From: Acinetobacter sp. SFB
GTDB lineage: Bacteria > Pseudomonadota > Gammaproteobacteria > Pseudomonadales > Moraxellaceae
DNA length: 64,000 nucleotides
Direction of reading: 5' to 3'
Assembly (NCBI RefSeq): GCF_001647545.1
Contig: NZ_LSZH01000013.1
Location: 124,001-188,000, forward strand
Shown: positions 40,107 to 49,379 of the stretch, one piece after another
How positions within the stretch are numbered: the stretch's first letter is position 1
How the letters are laid out: every line of letters starts with the position of its first letter
The notes under the pieces: model-generated
Told to the model about the DNA's origin: nothing
The model's input: the letters and a program-made list of their open reading frames with translations, nothing else
Databases searched by the model: none
Program-made: the position numbers and the translations under genes

Positions 40107-41288
40107 TTATTGCTGAGGCAAAGGAATATATTGTGAATTATTATTCTGTGCTTTACGTTCAGCCACCACTACATCCACGGTTAAGGGTTTCTCACCTCGC
40201 ACGACTTCAACTTTAATCGTGCTATTTGGAGCTTGCAATGCAACATAATTAATCAGGTGAGATGCTGAATTGATCGGTTCGCCATTCACTTGGATAATCT
40301 TGTCGCCTTTTTTAATTCCCGCTTTAGCTGCTGGGCCTTGAGGAAGTACATCTGCAACCACAACACCTGTGTGCTTAGGTTCAAGAATATTATCCTGTTG
40401 CACTGGCATCAAGCTGATTCCCAACCAACCACGAACCACACGACCATCTTTCAAAATTGAATTCAGGATTTGCTGACAAACTTTCGCAGGAATGGCAAAA
40501 CCAATACCCAGTGAACCGCCCGATTGAGAGAAAATAGCTGTGTTCACACCAATCAAATTACCCGCCACATCAATCAGCGCACCACCCGAGTTACCTGGGT
40601 TAATCGCAGCATCTGTCTGAATGAAGTCTTCATAGGTATTGATGCCCAAATCTGAGCGATTGGTAGCAGAAATAATCCCTTGAGTCACGGTTTGCCCCAC
40701 ACCAAATGGATTACCAATGGCAAGGACTACATCACCCACTTCATTGCCACTCAGTTTAAACGGTAAAACCGGAAGCTTGTCTAATTCAATCTTGATTACG
40801 GCAAGATCAGAATCGGGATCTGTGCCAATAATTTTTGCTACAGCGCGACGCCCATCATTTAACCCAACCACAATTTGATCAGCCTGCGCAACCACATGGT
40901 TGTTGGTCAAGATATAACCGTCAGAACGCACAATAACCCCCGAGCCGAGGCTATTTTCATTTTGTTCCTGACCGAATTGATCCGGTGCTTGATCACCAAA
41001 AAATTCACGAAATGCAGGATCATTTAACAAAGGATGTTCAGCTTGATTCACTTTCTGGGTGGTAAAAATATTCACCACTGCAGGCGCAGCCACTTTAACC
41101 GCAGCATTATAAGAATCAATAGCGCCTGTTCGTGTGGTAGTGACTAACGACTCTACTTTTTCTACCGGCATTTTTACGCCATCAGCCGCAACAGGTGCTT
41201 TAGGCTGCTGGTATTGCTGCCATGCAAGAAAACCGAGCGTGACCAAAATGAGTAAAACCCAAGGTAACCATATAAATGTGCGGCGCAC
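40107..41288 (-). CDS. DegS/AlgW-like periplasmic serine protease
   Basis: 393 residues. Start GTG 41288 has GAGGAAA five bases upstream and gives (M)RRTFIWLPWVLLILVTLGFL, a single N-terminal membrane anchor. The trypsin-like domain has His in ILTNNHVVAQA, Asp in TDPDSDLAVIKIE and Ser in NPGNSGGALIDVAG, followed by one PDZ domain (VVADVLPQGPAAKAGIKKGD). A single PDZ and an uncleaved anchor match DegS/AlgW rather than DegP. Such proteases sense misfolded outer-membrane proteins and cleave an anti-sigma factor; whether the sigma-E pathway works this way in Acinetobacter is uncertain. Confidence 0.87.
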   Translation of the reverse strand: MRRTFIWLPWVLLILVTLGFLAWQQYQQPKAPVAADGVKMPVEKVESLVTTTRTGAIDSYNAAVKVAAPAVVNIFTTQKVNQAEHPLLNDPAFREFFGDQAPDQFGQEQNENSLGSGVIVRSDGYILTNNHVVAQADQIVVGLNDGRRAVAKIIGTDPDSDLAVIKIELDKLPVLPFKLSGNEVGDVVLAIGNPFGVGQTVTQGIISATNRSDLGINTYEDFIQTDAAINPGNSGGALIDVAGNLIGVNTAIFSQSGGSLGIGFAIPAKVCQQILNSILKDGRVVRGWLGISLMPVQQDNILEPKHTGVVVADVLPQGPAAKAGIKKGDKIIQVNGEPINSASHLINYVALQAPNSTIKVEVVRGEKPLTVDVVVAERKAQNNNSQYIPLPQQ

Positions 41289-41459
41289 GTTACTTTCCTC
41301 TAATAATATTTTAATTCGTTGATGACTAAGTAATTTATGTGCCATTGTAAAATGAAATACAGCAGGAAACATAAAAATAGTGCAAGAGTTTTGTGATGCT
41401 TTAGTTACAATTCAAAATATGTTTTGATGATGTTAAATATTTAGGCTTTTGAGAAATTT

Positions 41460-42218
41460 ATGGCAAAGCTCGACGAGATTATTCAGTGGTGTAACCAAAC
41501 CCTGAAATCACATGAATTTAAAGACTATGCACCCAATGGTCTGCAAATTGAAGGTAAATCCGATGTTAATAAAATCTTGTGTGCAGTGACTGCATCACAA
41601 GATGCAATTGAAGCCGCGATTAAACAAGGGGCCGATTTGCTGCTGGTCCATCACGGCTATTTTTGGAAAGGCGAACCCTACCCGATTACCGGCATGCGCG
41701 GCAAACGCATAAAAAGTTTAATTCAACATGATATTTCATTGGCCGCTTATCACTTACCTTTAGATAGTCACCCTACTTTAGGTAACAATGCAGCGATTGC
41801 GGATCTTTTAGCATTAGAAAATATTGAAGCTTTAGATCCAAGCGAACGCAACCCGATTGGCAATATTGGTTATTTAAAACAACCCGTGTCTGCTGCAGAG
41901 TTTAAGTTATATGTGTCGCAGCGTTTAGATTTTAATGCCATCCATCTTGCTGCTGATAAAACATCAATCCAGAAAATCGGTTTCTGTAGCGGTGGAGCAC
42001 AAGATTTTATTGGCAAAGCGGCTGAACAAAATTGTGATGCTTATATTTCAGGTGAAGTCAGTGAACGTACTTTTTATGAAGCCAAAGAATTGAACGTGCA
42101 TTATTACGCTTGCGGGCATCATGCAACCGAACGTTATGGTGTACAACGTCTGGCAAAAGCTATTTCAGAACAGTTCGATATTGAGTATAGTTACCTTGAA
42201 TTAAACAATCCGATTTAA
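41460..42218 (+). CDS. Nif3-like dinuclear metal-centre protein
   Basis: 252 residues of the NIF3/YbgI (GTP cyclohydrolase 1 type 2-like) family: AVTASQDAIEAAIKQGADLL, LLVHHGYFWKGEPY with the metal-binding HH pair, AYHLPLDSHPTLGNNAAIAD, and the C-terminal CGHHATERYGVQ. These proteins form toroidal hexamers with a two-metal site of unresolved function. Length equals E. coli YbgI. Divergent from the protease; ATG 41460 lacks a strong ribosome site (GAGAAAT). Confidence 0.92.
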   Translation: MAKLDEIIQWCNQTLKSHEFKDYAPNGLQIEGKSDVNKILCAVTASQDAIEAAIKQGADLLLVHHGYFWKGEPYPITGMRGKRIKSLIQHDISLAAYHLPLDSHPTLGNNAAIADLLALENIEALDPSERNPIGNIGYLKQPVSAAEFKLYVSQRLDFNAIHLAADKTSIQKIGFCSGGAQDFIGKAAEQNCDAYISGEVSERTFYEAKELNVHYYACGHHATERYGVQRLAKAISEQFDIEYSYLELNNPI

Positions 42219-42370
42219 TTCAAATTTGACGGATTGACATTTTCTTTAAACGTATAAATTCAGGCTTTATTGTGTATTGTTATTTATAAGCAATGCGCAA
42301 TTCAGGTCAAGAATCTATTACAATAAGGGCACTTAATGTCAAAACCCAGCAAAACGCAAGGAATTGAAAA

Positions 42371-42997
42371 ATGACAACGATTACTTTACCGGCACTTCCA
42401 TACGGTTATGAAGATCTTGCTCCACACATTAGCAAAGAAACTTTAGAATACCATCATGACAAACACCACAATACCTATGTTGTTAACCTTAACAACTTAA
42501 TTAAAGGTACTGAGCTTGAAGGTAAAACTTTAGAAGAAATCATCAAAGCATCTGCGGGTGATGCTGCTAAAGTTGGCGTATTTAACAACGCTGCTCAAGT
42601 TTGGAACCATACATTCTACTGGAACTGTATGGCTAAAAACGGTGGTGGTAAAGCGACTGGCACTTTAGCTGCTAAAATTGATGAAGCTTTCGGCTCTTAT
42701 GAAAAATTTGCTGAAGAATTTGCTGCTGCTGCAACAACTCAATTCGGTTCAGGTTGGGCTTGGTTGGTTGCTGACGAAGTAAATGGCAACCTTTCTATTC
42801 TTAAAACTGCAAATGCTGATACTCCACTTGCTCACGGTAAAGTGGCTGTGTTGACAATTGACGTTTGGGAACATGCTTATTACATCGACTACCGTAATGC
42901 ACGTCCTGTTTACATCAAAACTTTCCTAGAAAGCTTGGTAAACTGGGATTACGCAAATGCTAAATATGCTGGCCAAGAAGCTGGTGTTGAAAAATAA
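42371..42997 (+). CDS. sodB: Iron-type superoxide dismutase
   Basis: 208 residues. Metal ligands: His in [15 protein letters not shown], His in [12 protein letters not shown], and Asp/His in [33 protein letters not shown] with the Gln-Phe-Gly-Ser arrangement is typical of the iron-dependent SodB group. Cytoplasmic, detoxifies superoxide. CAAGGAATTGAAAA provides the ribosome site. Own terminator follows. Codon use is that of a highly expressed gene. Confidence 0.96.
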   Translation: MTTITLPALPYGYEDLAPHISKETLEYHHDKHHNTYVVNLNNLIKGTELEGKTLEEIIKASAGDAAKVGVFNNAAQVWNHTFYWNCMAKNGGGKATGTLAAKIDEAFGSYEKFAEEFAAAATTQFGSGWAWLVADEVNGNLSILKTANADTPLAHGKVAVLTIDVWEHAYYIDYRNARPVYIKTFLESLVNWDYANAKYAGQEAGVEK

Positions 42998-43024
42998 GAT
43001 TTAAAATAAATTTTATTTAGGCAC

Positions 43025-43054
43025 AAAAAACCGCCCTTTATGGGTGGTTTTTTT
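43025..43054 (+). terminator. Terminator of sodB
   Basis: AAAAAACCGCCC, TTTA loop, GGGTGGTTTTTTT (one G-T pair). Confidence 0.88.
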
Positions 43055-43154
43055 ATTTTTGGGGTATATCTGCATAATTATAAGGCAAATGATTCATTTG
43101 TTTATATTTACGTGTTGACGACTTAGCTTTTCATCCCTAAAATGCGCATCAGAT

Positions 43155-43230
43155 TCTCCAATAGCTCAGTCGGTAGAGCGACGGACTGTTAATCCGCAGG
43201 TCCCTGGTTCGAGCCCAGGTTGGAGAGCCA
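43155..43230 (+). tRNA. tRNA-Asn (GUU), copy 2
   Basis: Identical over 76 nt to copy 1 at 39575, including the flanking CAGAT upstream. Confidence 0.97.
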
Positions 43231-43235
43231 TCTAT

Positions 43236-43311
43236 TCTTCCATAGCTCAGTTGGTAGAGCGACGGACTGTTAATCCGCAGGTCCCTGGTTCGAGCCCAGG
43301 TGGAAGAGCCA
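43236..43311 (+). tRNA. tRNA-Asn (GUU), copy 3, altered acceptor stem
   Basis: Same body and GTT anticodon as copies 1, 2 and 4, but the acceptor stem reads TCTTCCA and is matched by TGGAAGA on the 3' side, and the D loop has TTGG for TCGG. Five bases separate it from copy 2, so both are one transcript. Confidence 0.96.
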
Positions 43312-43315
43312 GATT

Positions 43316-43350
43316 CTAAAAAGCCCACTCATGATGCAGTGGGCTTTTTT
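43316..43350 (+). terminator. Terminator of the tRNA-Asn copies 2-3 transcript
   Basis: AAAAGCCCACT and AGTGGGCTTTTTTT around an eight-base loop. Confidence 0.9.
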
Positions 43351-43678
43351 TATTCACTAATTTTTATTTAAATCTTAGATTATTTCCTATCTATTTTTTT
43401 CGCTTATTAAAATTTAATCATGTTCATACAAATAAGAATATTTTAATAAATCCCATAAACGCAACAAGCTGAGTCCGCCCAAGCCGAGCTGATGTAATTG
43501 ATCAACGAATATCGTAAAGCACAGCCCTTACAAAACAAAGAACATTATATAAACTTAATAAAATCACTTAAATAATCAGCAATAAGTTTGTTTTTAATAC
43601 ATTCAGTTCATTTTCCTGATTTTTTTAAGCCTAAGCCCTTGACCCCTTCAACTTAGATACATAGAATGCGTACCAGAT
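43351..43678. other. Spacer between tRNA-Asn copies
   Basis: About 330 bp. A plus-strand stretch 43459-43575 reads TQQAESAQAELM, stop, LINEYRKAQPLQNKEHYINL and so on to a TAA; it looks like the decayed end of a helical protein gene, but no gene can be named. The final 80 bp contain the promoter region of copy 4. Confidence 0.35.
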
Positions 43679-43754
43679 TCTCCAATAGCTCAGTCGGTAG
43701 AGCGACGGACTGTTAATCCGCAGGTCCCTGGTTCGAGCCCAGGTTGGAGAGCCA
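43679..43754 (+). tRNA. tRNA-Asn (GUU), copy 4
   Basis: Identical over 76 nt to copies 1 and 2. Confidence 0.97.
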
Positions 43755-43760
43755 AATTCT

Positions 43761-43790
43761 AAAAACCCACTCTACTTGAGTGGGTTTTTT
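43761..43790 (+). terminator. Terminator of tRNA-Asn copy 4
   Basis: AAAACCCACTC, TACTT loop, GAGTGGGTTTTTT. Confidence 0.9.
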
Positions 43791-43810
43791 CTTATCTGTA
43801 GATTCATATC

Positions 43811-44254
43811 GTGTTTAATTCTAGTTCATCCACCTTTCTTGTTATTGGTATTATTGCCAGTCTTGCATTGATCATTCTATATGGTCAGCAATACTTCAAA
43901 AGCAAAAAAAAGTTTTATCCGAAACGCGTCATTACCCCTTATGAATGCAGAATGTACGTTCGTTTAAAAGAAGCTTTCCCGCAATATCATGTTTTGGCAC
44001 AAGTTGCCTTTAGTGCACTCATTACCAGTCATAATCTTAAAATTCGTAACCAGTTCAATCGCAAAGTCACCGACTTCGTTTTACTTAATGAATCGCTACA
44101 AGTTTTAGTGATTATTGAGCTAGATGACCCAACGCATCTATACAAAGTTGAAGAGGATAAATTTCGTGACCACATGCTGCATGAAGCGGGTTATCGTGTA
44201 TTACGTTACACCGAGATTCCAAATGTCCGACAATTGCATAAAGACATTCTTTAA
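43811..44254 (+). CDS. DUF2726 family protein
   Basis: 147 residues starting at GTG 43811. An N-terminal membrane segment (FLVIGIIASLALIILYGQQY) precedes a domain with the DUF2726 pattern: KRVITPYECRMYVRLKEAFP, VLAQVAFSALI, KVTDFVLLNESLQVLVIIEL and YRVLRYTEIPN. The fold resembles restriction-endonuclease-like proteins with a D...ExD/K-type centre (DFVL and IELDD), though activity is unproven. It starts just after the tRNA terminator; the ribosome site is weak. Confidence 0.75.
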   Translation: MFNSSSSTFLVIGIIASLALIILYGQQYFKSKKKFYPKRVITPYECRMYVRLKEAFPQYHVLAQVAFSALITSHNLKIRNQFNRKVTDFVLLNESLQVLVIIELDDPTHLYKVEEDKFRDHMLHEAGYRVLRYTEIPNVRQLHKDIL

Positions 44255-44437
44255 CCCACCCTTTAGCAAGACTATTTCTCTATATCGCCAGACTACTAGC
44301 CCTAATGTCATCAGCATCAATGTTAGTCGACAGGATGAATAGAATACGAAATCATTTGCACAATGCCGTGTGACTCAAATCTAAGACTTTCTTTTTATCG
44401 CAAGTTGTTTGGTTACCCTGACATCTTAATCAAGCAT

Positions 44438-44475
44438 AAAAAAGCCTCTACTCAATTATAGAATAGAGGCTTTTG
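44438..44475. terminator. Bidirectional terminator
   Basis: AAAAGCCTCTA and TAGAGGCTTTT around a 13-base loop; on the minus strand it ends ubiC-ubiA. Confidence 0.88.
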
Positions 44476-44505
44476 ATAAAACTCAGCTTTCAAATCAACT
44501 TAGCA

Positions 44506-45384
44506 TTAAAGCAATGCAATAAAGATCCCGACAAAAATAATCAGTCCCACCCAACGGTTATGACGGAATGCCCAAAAGCAGAGTTGCGGATTTCTGTCCT
44601 TGGTTTTTGTCCACTGATAAATAAAATCAGCCATAACAATAAGCAAAGCCATTAATCCAAAAGGCACCAGTAAAGCTTCACGATACAAAACCGCACCGAT
44701 CAGCAACACACTTGCTGCCTGTAATAGCGAAATGATTTCGATGTCATATTTTCCGAATAAAATCGCAGTTGATTTCACCCCAATTTTTAAATCATATTCG
44801 CGGTCAGTAATGGCATATTGCGTATCATAAGCTACTGTCCAAGCCAAGTTACCAAAGTATAAAAGCCAACAGGTCAGATCAGGTGTCTGCCCGACCGCGG
44901 TATATGCCATCGGAATAGACCATGAAAATGCCGCCCCTAAAAAAACCTGAGGCAAGTTGGTATAGCGTTTCATAAAAGGATATATAAAGGCCAATATCAA
45001 CGCACCAAATGACCAGTAAAAGCTTTCTACGGGTAAAAAAAACAACAAGCAAGCACTTGCCGCAACGAGAATTATAAACACCCCGATGGCTTCTATTGGC
45101 TTAATGACTCCGGTCGCTAAAGGCCGGTCTTTGGTTCGGGCAACAGCGCCATCAACTTTACGGTCAGCAAAGTCGTTTATGGCACAACCTGCTGCCCGCA
45201 TAAAAATCACACCCAAGATCATCAACAACAGTATTTTTAAGTCAGGGATGCCTTTTCCTGCAATCCACAATGCCCACATGGTCGGCCAAAACACCAGCTC
45301 TGTACCAATTGGCTTATCAAAACGACATAAATAGTAATACGCTGCTAAACGCTCACGCGCTGTAATTTGCTGTGCAGTAGCCAT
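44506..45384 (-). CDS. ubiA: 4-hydroxybenzoate polyprenyltransferase
   Basis: 292 residues, multiple membrane helices. Attaches the polyprenyl tail to 4-hydroxybenzoate in ubiquinone synthesis. The two Asp-rich prenyl-diphosphate motifs are INDFADRKVDGAVARTKDR and AITDREYDLKIGVKST. It lies 33 bp downstream of ubiC in the same orientation, so product and substrate enzymes are adjacent and probably cotranscribed. MATAQQITARERLAAYYYLC is the N-terminus from ATG 45384. Confidence 0.95.
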   Translation of the reverse strand: MATAQQITARERLAAYYYLCRFDKPIGTELVFWPTMWALWIAGKGIPDLKILLLMILGVIFMRAAGCAINDFADRKVDGAVARTKDRPLATGVIKPIEAIGVFIILVAASACLLFFLPVESFYWSFGALILAFIYPFMKRYTNLPQVFLGAAFSWSIPMAYTAVGQTPDLTCWLLYFGNLAWTVAYDTQYAITDREYDLKIGVKSTAILFGKYDIEIISLLQAASVLLIGAVLYREALLVPFGLMALLIVMADFIYQWTKTKDRNPQLCFWAFRHNRWVGLIIFVGIFIALL

Positions 45385-45417
45385 GACTGTCCCTTAACCA
45401 GATTTCTGTTCAATATT

Positions 45418-45918
45418 TTATTGTGAAGTATTTTGCTGAATAAACTGTTCAAATGCAGGCAAGAAAGTCTCTTGAACAATAAATTTACAACCATGCCAAG
45501 TATAGCAACTTTGCCGCGTCCAGCCTTCTTCCAGCAAAATCACACGACGTTCACAATGTGGATTGGTTCGCTGAAACAAGAACCAGCCAATCGGCTTTTT
45601 GCCAATATGCTGAAAGATACGTGCACGAGATTGCAGACTTAAAATTGGAAAGATACTTTTTGCTTTCACCCAAGGCTGGACTTCACAGCCATATAAATAA
45701 CTTTCACGCACCCACGAGGTATGCTGATGCGGCATGTTCATCCATTGGCTGTCTGCAAAACTTAAACGCAAAAAATGCTCTTGAATAGGCTGTACTTTAA
45801 ATCGTCCATCCGCCAGATCTGTCAGCTGCTGCGTGAGTGAACCCGATGCATACAGCCATTCACGTAATCCAGCAGGAATCTGTTTATCCTGGCGTTTACA
45901 TGCTCGCTTGTTTTGCAT
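45418..45918 (-). CDS. ubiC: Chorismate pyruvate-lyase
   Basis: 166 residues. Splits chorismate to 4-hydroxybenzoate and pyruvate. Family features: IPAGLREWLYASGSLTQQL at the N-terminus, SWVRESYLYGCEVQPWVKAK with the active-site Arg, and KPIGWFLFQRTNPHCERRVI near the end. Slight N-terminal extension (QNKRACKRQDKQ) is basic. First gene of ubiC-ubiA. It is short and diverged as UbiC usually is, but operon context makes the call firm. Confidence 0.9.
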   Translation of the reverse strand: MQNKRACKRQDKQIPAGLREWLYASGSLTQQLTDLADGRFKVQPIQEHFLRLSFADSQWMNMPHQHTSWVRESYLYGCEVQPWVKAKSIFPILSLQSRARIFQHIGKKPIGWFLFQRTNPHCERRVILLEEGWTRQSCYTWHGCKFIVQETFLPAFEQFIQQNTSQ

Positions 45919-46032
45919 AAGTTCTCTGCTCGTTTAGGTTGATTAATTTTAATCTCATATATACATCATGTGAGCAATAGCCAGTATTAACCCAGCCATT
46001 CCTCTTCCCCCATCCTATCCAATCAAATGCGC

Positions 46033-46335
46033 TTAACAATTATCCGTCTTGGCAATCACTTCAAATTTGCCCTGCGCTGTCTTGATTAAAATCATCCCTT
46101 CAGCACTCAAATAAAAACTTTGCGGATAGGCATAATCCAGCGCCAACTCTGGATTTTTTAATCCCACAAATTCTGCCTACTTATAACCTTCCACGGTACG
46201 CCCTACTTCTAGATACGTCACGGCAGAAAAATTCATTTTAAAACCTTGCTCATGATCTTTAGGATCAATCCATGGATAAAAGCTGGTGTGTTTTTTACGT
46301 TGTGCCATAAATTTAAAGGCTGAGTCGTGGTTCAT
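46033..46335 (-). pseudogene. Small unknown gene with internal amber codon
   Basis: From ATG 46335 the minus-strand frame encodes MNHDSAFKFMAQRKKHTSFY and continues for 52 codons to a TAG at 46177-46179, then stays open for another 47 codons (AEFVGLKNPELALDYAYPQS, LIKTAQGKFEVIAKTDNC) to a TAA. Both halves look protein-like and are in the same frame, so one nonsense mutation split an otherwise intact gene of about 100 codons. I do not recognise the family. It lies between ubiC and glnA with the glnA terminator overlapping its promoter side. Confidence 0.6.
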
Positions 46336-46350
46336 AATAGTGATGATACA

Positions 46351-46380
46351 AAAAAACCCGCTACTAGAGCGGGTTTTTTT
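46351..46380 (-). terminator. Terminator of glnA
   Basis: AAAAACCCGCT and AGCGGGTTTTTT with a short loop, 22 bp after the glnA stop codon. Confidence 0.92.
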
Positions 46381-46401
46381 ACACTGAAATTCCGTTAAGA
46401 A

Positions 46402-47811
46402 TTACAAGCTGTAGTACATGTCAAACTCAACTGGGTGAGTTGTCGTATTTAAACGGCGAACTTCTTCAGTTTTAACTTCGATATAGGCATCAAGCATATC
46501 TTTAGTGAACACGCCACCTTTCAACAGGTATTCATGATCCGCTTGAAGTGCTTCAAGTGCCATATCTAAGCTATGTGCAACTGTAGGAATTTTCGCTTCT
46601 TCTTCAGGAGGAAGATCATACAAGTTTTTGTCAGCAGCTTCACCTGGGTGAATCTTGTTTTGGATACCGTCAAGGCCAGCCATTAACAATGCCGCGAAAC
46701 CTAAGTACGGGTTCATCATTGGATCTGGGAAACGTGCTTCAATACGTTTGCCTTTCGGACTAGAAACGTAAGGAATACGGATAGAAGCAGAACGGTTACG
46801 TGCTGAGTAAGCAAGCATAATCGGAGCTTCATAATGTGGCACTAAACGCTTGTACGAGTTAGTAGAAGGGTTAGTGATTGCATTCAATGAACGCGCATGC
46901 TTGATCACACCGCCAATGAAGTACAATGCCATTTCTGACAAGCCTGCATATTCATCACCAGCAAACAGGTTCTTGCCATCTTTAGCGATAGATATGTGAA
47001 CGTGCATACCAGAACCGTTATCGCCAACCATTGGTTTAGGCATAAAGGTTGCTGTTTTAGCGTATTGGTGCGCAACATTCCAAACTGCATATTTGAACTG
47101 TTGAACTTCGTCTGCTTTACGCACCATGGTATTGAAGCTCACACCAATTTCTAACTGGCAAGATGCAACTTCGTGGTGATGTACTTCTACACGACCAGGG
47201 CCCATGATGTCTTCGATTTTTGCACACATTTCTGCACGCATATCATGTGAAGAATCCACAGGAGGAACTGGGAAGTAACCGCCTTTAACACGTGGACGGT
47301 GACCAGAGTTACCACCTTCATAGTCTTTGTTGGTTGACCATGCAGCTTCTTCAGCGATTAATGTATGGCGCGCGCCAGACATATCGATTTCCCATTTCAC
47401 TTCGTCAAAAACGAAGAATTCTGGTTCTGGACCAAAGAATGCAGTATCACCGATACCCGTAGATTTTAAATACTCTTCTGCACGGCGAGCAATTGAACGT
47501 GGGTCACGGTCGTAACCTTGACCAGTTGAGGGCTCGATCACGTCACAGGTAACAACAACTGTTGCTTCAGCAAAGAACGGGTCAAGGAAGCATGTTTCAG
47601 CATCTGGACGTAAAATCATGTCAGATGCTTCGATGCCTTTCCAACCTTCGATTGAAGAACCATCAAACATTTTACCGTCTTCAAATGTATCTTCGTCAAT
47701 CGTATCTGCTGGGTAAGTTACGTGTTGCTCTTTACCCTTAGTATCAGTAAAGCGAAAATCGACCCATTTTGCGCCACTTTCTTGGATGAGTTGAAGGACC
47801 TTGTTCGCCAT
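46402..47811 (-). CDS. glnA: Glutamine synthetase type I
   Basis: 469 residues from ATG 47811 ([20 protein letters not shown]), the same length as E. coli GlnA; ATG 47817 two codons upstream is equally close to the GGAG ribosome site. Forms a dodecamer that makes glutamine from glutamate, ammonia and ATP. Signature segments: [27 protein letters not shown], the ATP-binding [11 protein letters not shown], and [11 protein letters not shown]. The adenylylation tyrosine lies in [10 protein letters not shown], so covalent control by GlnE is expected. A sigma54 promoter lies upstream. Confidence 0.97.
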   Translation of the reverse strand: MANKVLQLIQESGAKWVDFRFTDTKGKEQHVTYPADTIDEDTFEDGKMFDGSSIEGWKGIEASDMILRPDAETCFLDPFFAEATVVVTCDVIEPSTGQGYDRDPRSIARRAEEYLKSTGIGDTAFFGPEPEFFVFDEVKWEIDMSGARHTLIAEEAAWSTNKDYEGGNSGHRPRVKGGYFPVPPVDSSHDMRAEMCAKIEDIMGPGRVEVHHHEVASCQLEIGVSFNTMVRKADEVQQFKYAVWNVAHQYAKTATFMPKPMVGDNGSGMHVHISIAKDGKNLFAGDEYAGLSEMALYFIGGVIKHARSLNAITNPSTNSYKRLVPHYEAPIMLAYSARNRSASIRIPYVSSPKGKRIEARFPDPMMNPYLGFAALLMAGLDGIQNKIHPGEAADKNLYDLPPEEEAKIPTVAHSLDMALEALQADHEYLLKGGVFTKDMLDAYIEVKTEEVRRLNTTTHPVEFDMYYSL

Positions 47812-47878
47812 GCTCATTGTGCTCCGATGATTTTTTGTTGCACCTGCTAAGTGCGTGTTAGTAGTTGGCATTTATTAA

Positions 47879-47893
47879 GCAATTCTCATACCA
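47879..47893 (-). promoter_or_regulatory. Sigma54 (RpoN) promoter of glnA
   Basis: On the minus strand TGGTATGAGAATTGC matches the -24/-12 consensus TGGCACGNNNNTTGC with exact GG-to-GC spacing; the start would fall about 55-60 bp before the glnA ATG. Nitrogen-limited activation through NtrC is the known pattern for glnA. Confidence 0.7.
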
Positions 47894-48786
47894 ACTTTTA
47901 AAAACAAAGATAAAATATTGAATTCTTTATCAGAATAGAAGATTTAGATACTTTCGTTTGAGGCTATTATACTGTGTGCAAATGTAAATGCACCATATTC
48001 AAACACACTTCATTACTTTTGCTTAAAAAGCTACTTTCAGTGTACTAAAATGGTGCGAATTTATTTTTAAAAGTTGTAAAGAATCGTTTTTTATCTCTAT
48101 TTGGCTTAATATTCATCGCTTGAGATTAAAATAAATACTTAAAAGTTATTTTTCAACCATGTTGATGATTTTATTGTTGAATATATCAACTGTTAAATCT
48201 AAACCACTCCGGTAAATTTCAATTTATAATCAAATTATCTGATTATTTTTTCAAGAATTTTACATTTAATCTGGTTTAACCCGTAATTTTTTTTATTCAT
48301 TGCACAAACAAATGCTGTGCGCCATTTTGGTGATAAAGGTGAGATATTATTTCCTTCTATTTATATCCCTTTATGCATATGAAACATAGCTAGAATTTAT
48401 CAATTTTAATACAAATAAAACTTACTTATAGTAAGTCTATTACTCAAATTTAATTTTATATATTTATTCATTGATTTCAAATCTTAAAAAGCCTGCATTT
48501 TATTCAAAAGTGGATTCAATAGTTGAACTAAACATCGATGAATTTCATTCAAGATAAAATGCAAATAAATCCGCTTATTCTCATGCGGTGATTCCTCTAA
48601 AATCATTATCATAGAAATAGTTCAGCAGAAAATGCTTATTTTTTGCTATGATTATTCGCACTCCATTTTTGACTTGTTTTTATTAGCCTCATTTATCTCA
48701 GGCGAGCTACTAACAAATAGCAATCATGCGAGTATTCCTGGACTATTCGAGCACATTTAAGTGCGTAATTTTCAATAGGTTAGCTC
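47894..48786. other. Long AT-rich intergenic region between glnA and trpG
   Basis: About 890 bp without a supported gene. Its left side would carry the glnA control region, including a GTGCA-N8-TGCAC inverted repeat near 47978-47995. Its right end has a promoter candidate for trpG, TTGACT (48669-48674), 17-bp spacer, TTTATC (48692-48697). No attenuator-type Trp-rich leader peptide was seen. Confidence 0.5.
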
Positions 48787-49371
48787 ATGCTTTTAATGAT
48801 CGACAATTATGACTCTTTTACCTACAACATCGTCCAATATTTTGGCGAGTTAAATCAAGACGTAAAAGTAGTCCGTAATGATGCCGTGACATTGGAAGAT
48901 ATCCAGCGATGGCAACCTCAGTATTTAGTGATTGGTCCTGGTCCTTGCTCGCCAAGTGAAGCAGGCATTTCAATTCCCGCGATTCAGCACTTTGCCGGCA
49001 AAATTCCATTGCTTGGTGTGTGTTTGGGTCATCAGGCCATTGGTCAAGCTTTTGGTGGCGATATTATTCGCGCAAAAAACGTCATGCACGGTCGTTTGTC
49101 CGATATGTATCACAGCAATAAAGGCATCTTCAGCAATCTGCCTTCTCCATTTTCGGCAACGCGCTATCATTCACTGGTGATTGATCAGGCGACTGTGCCA
49201 GATTGTTTAGAAGTAACCTGCTGGACCAATGAAGCCGATGGCAGCATGGAAGAAATCATGGGTGTAAAACATAAGACATTGGCCGTTGAAGGCGTGCAGT
49301 TTCACCCTGAATCAATTTTGAGCCAGCATGGTCATCAAATCTTCCAAAACTTTTTAGAAATTTATGCATAG
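48787..49371 (+). CDS. trpG: Anthranilate/aminodeoxychorismate synthase, glutamine amidotransferase subunit
   Basis: 194 residues, class I glutaminase. The catalytic Cys is in [17 protein letters not shown] and the His-Glu pair in [10 protein letters not shown]-terminus [20 protein letters not shown] is typical of TrpG/PabA. In Acinetobacter one such subunit serves both anthranilate and aminodeoxychorismate synthases, so it is likely amphibolic. It is followed by trpD and trpC; trpE is elsewhere. The stop overlaps a possible GTG start of trpD (TAGTG). Confidence 0.94.
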   Translation: MLLMIDNYDSFTYNIVQYFGELNQDVKVVRNDAVTLEDIQRWQPQYLVIGPGPCSPSEAGISIPAIQHFAGKIPLLGVCLGHQAIGQAFGGDIIRAKNVMHGRLSDMYHSNKGIFSNLPSPFSATRYHSLVIDQATVPDCLEVTCWTNEADGSMEEIMGVKHKTLAVEGVQFHPESILSQHGHQIFQNFLEIYA

Positions 49372-49379
49372 TGAACACC

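Noticed and set aside
43155..43754. tRNA-Asn repeats as phage attachment duplications
   Set aside because: Whole genes are duplicated, and no phage or integrase sequence lies between them.
48450..48786. Trp attenuator leader peptide before trpG
   Set aside because: No short frame with tandem Trp codons followed by a terminator was found.
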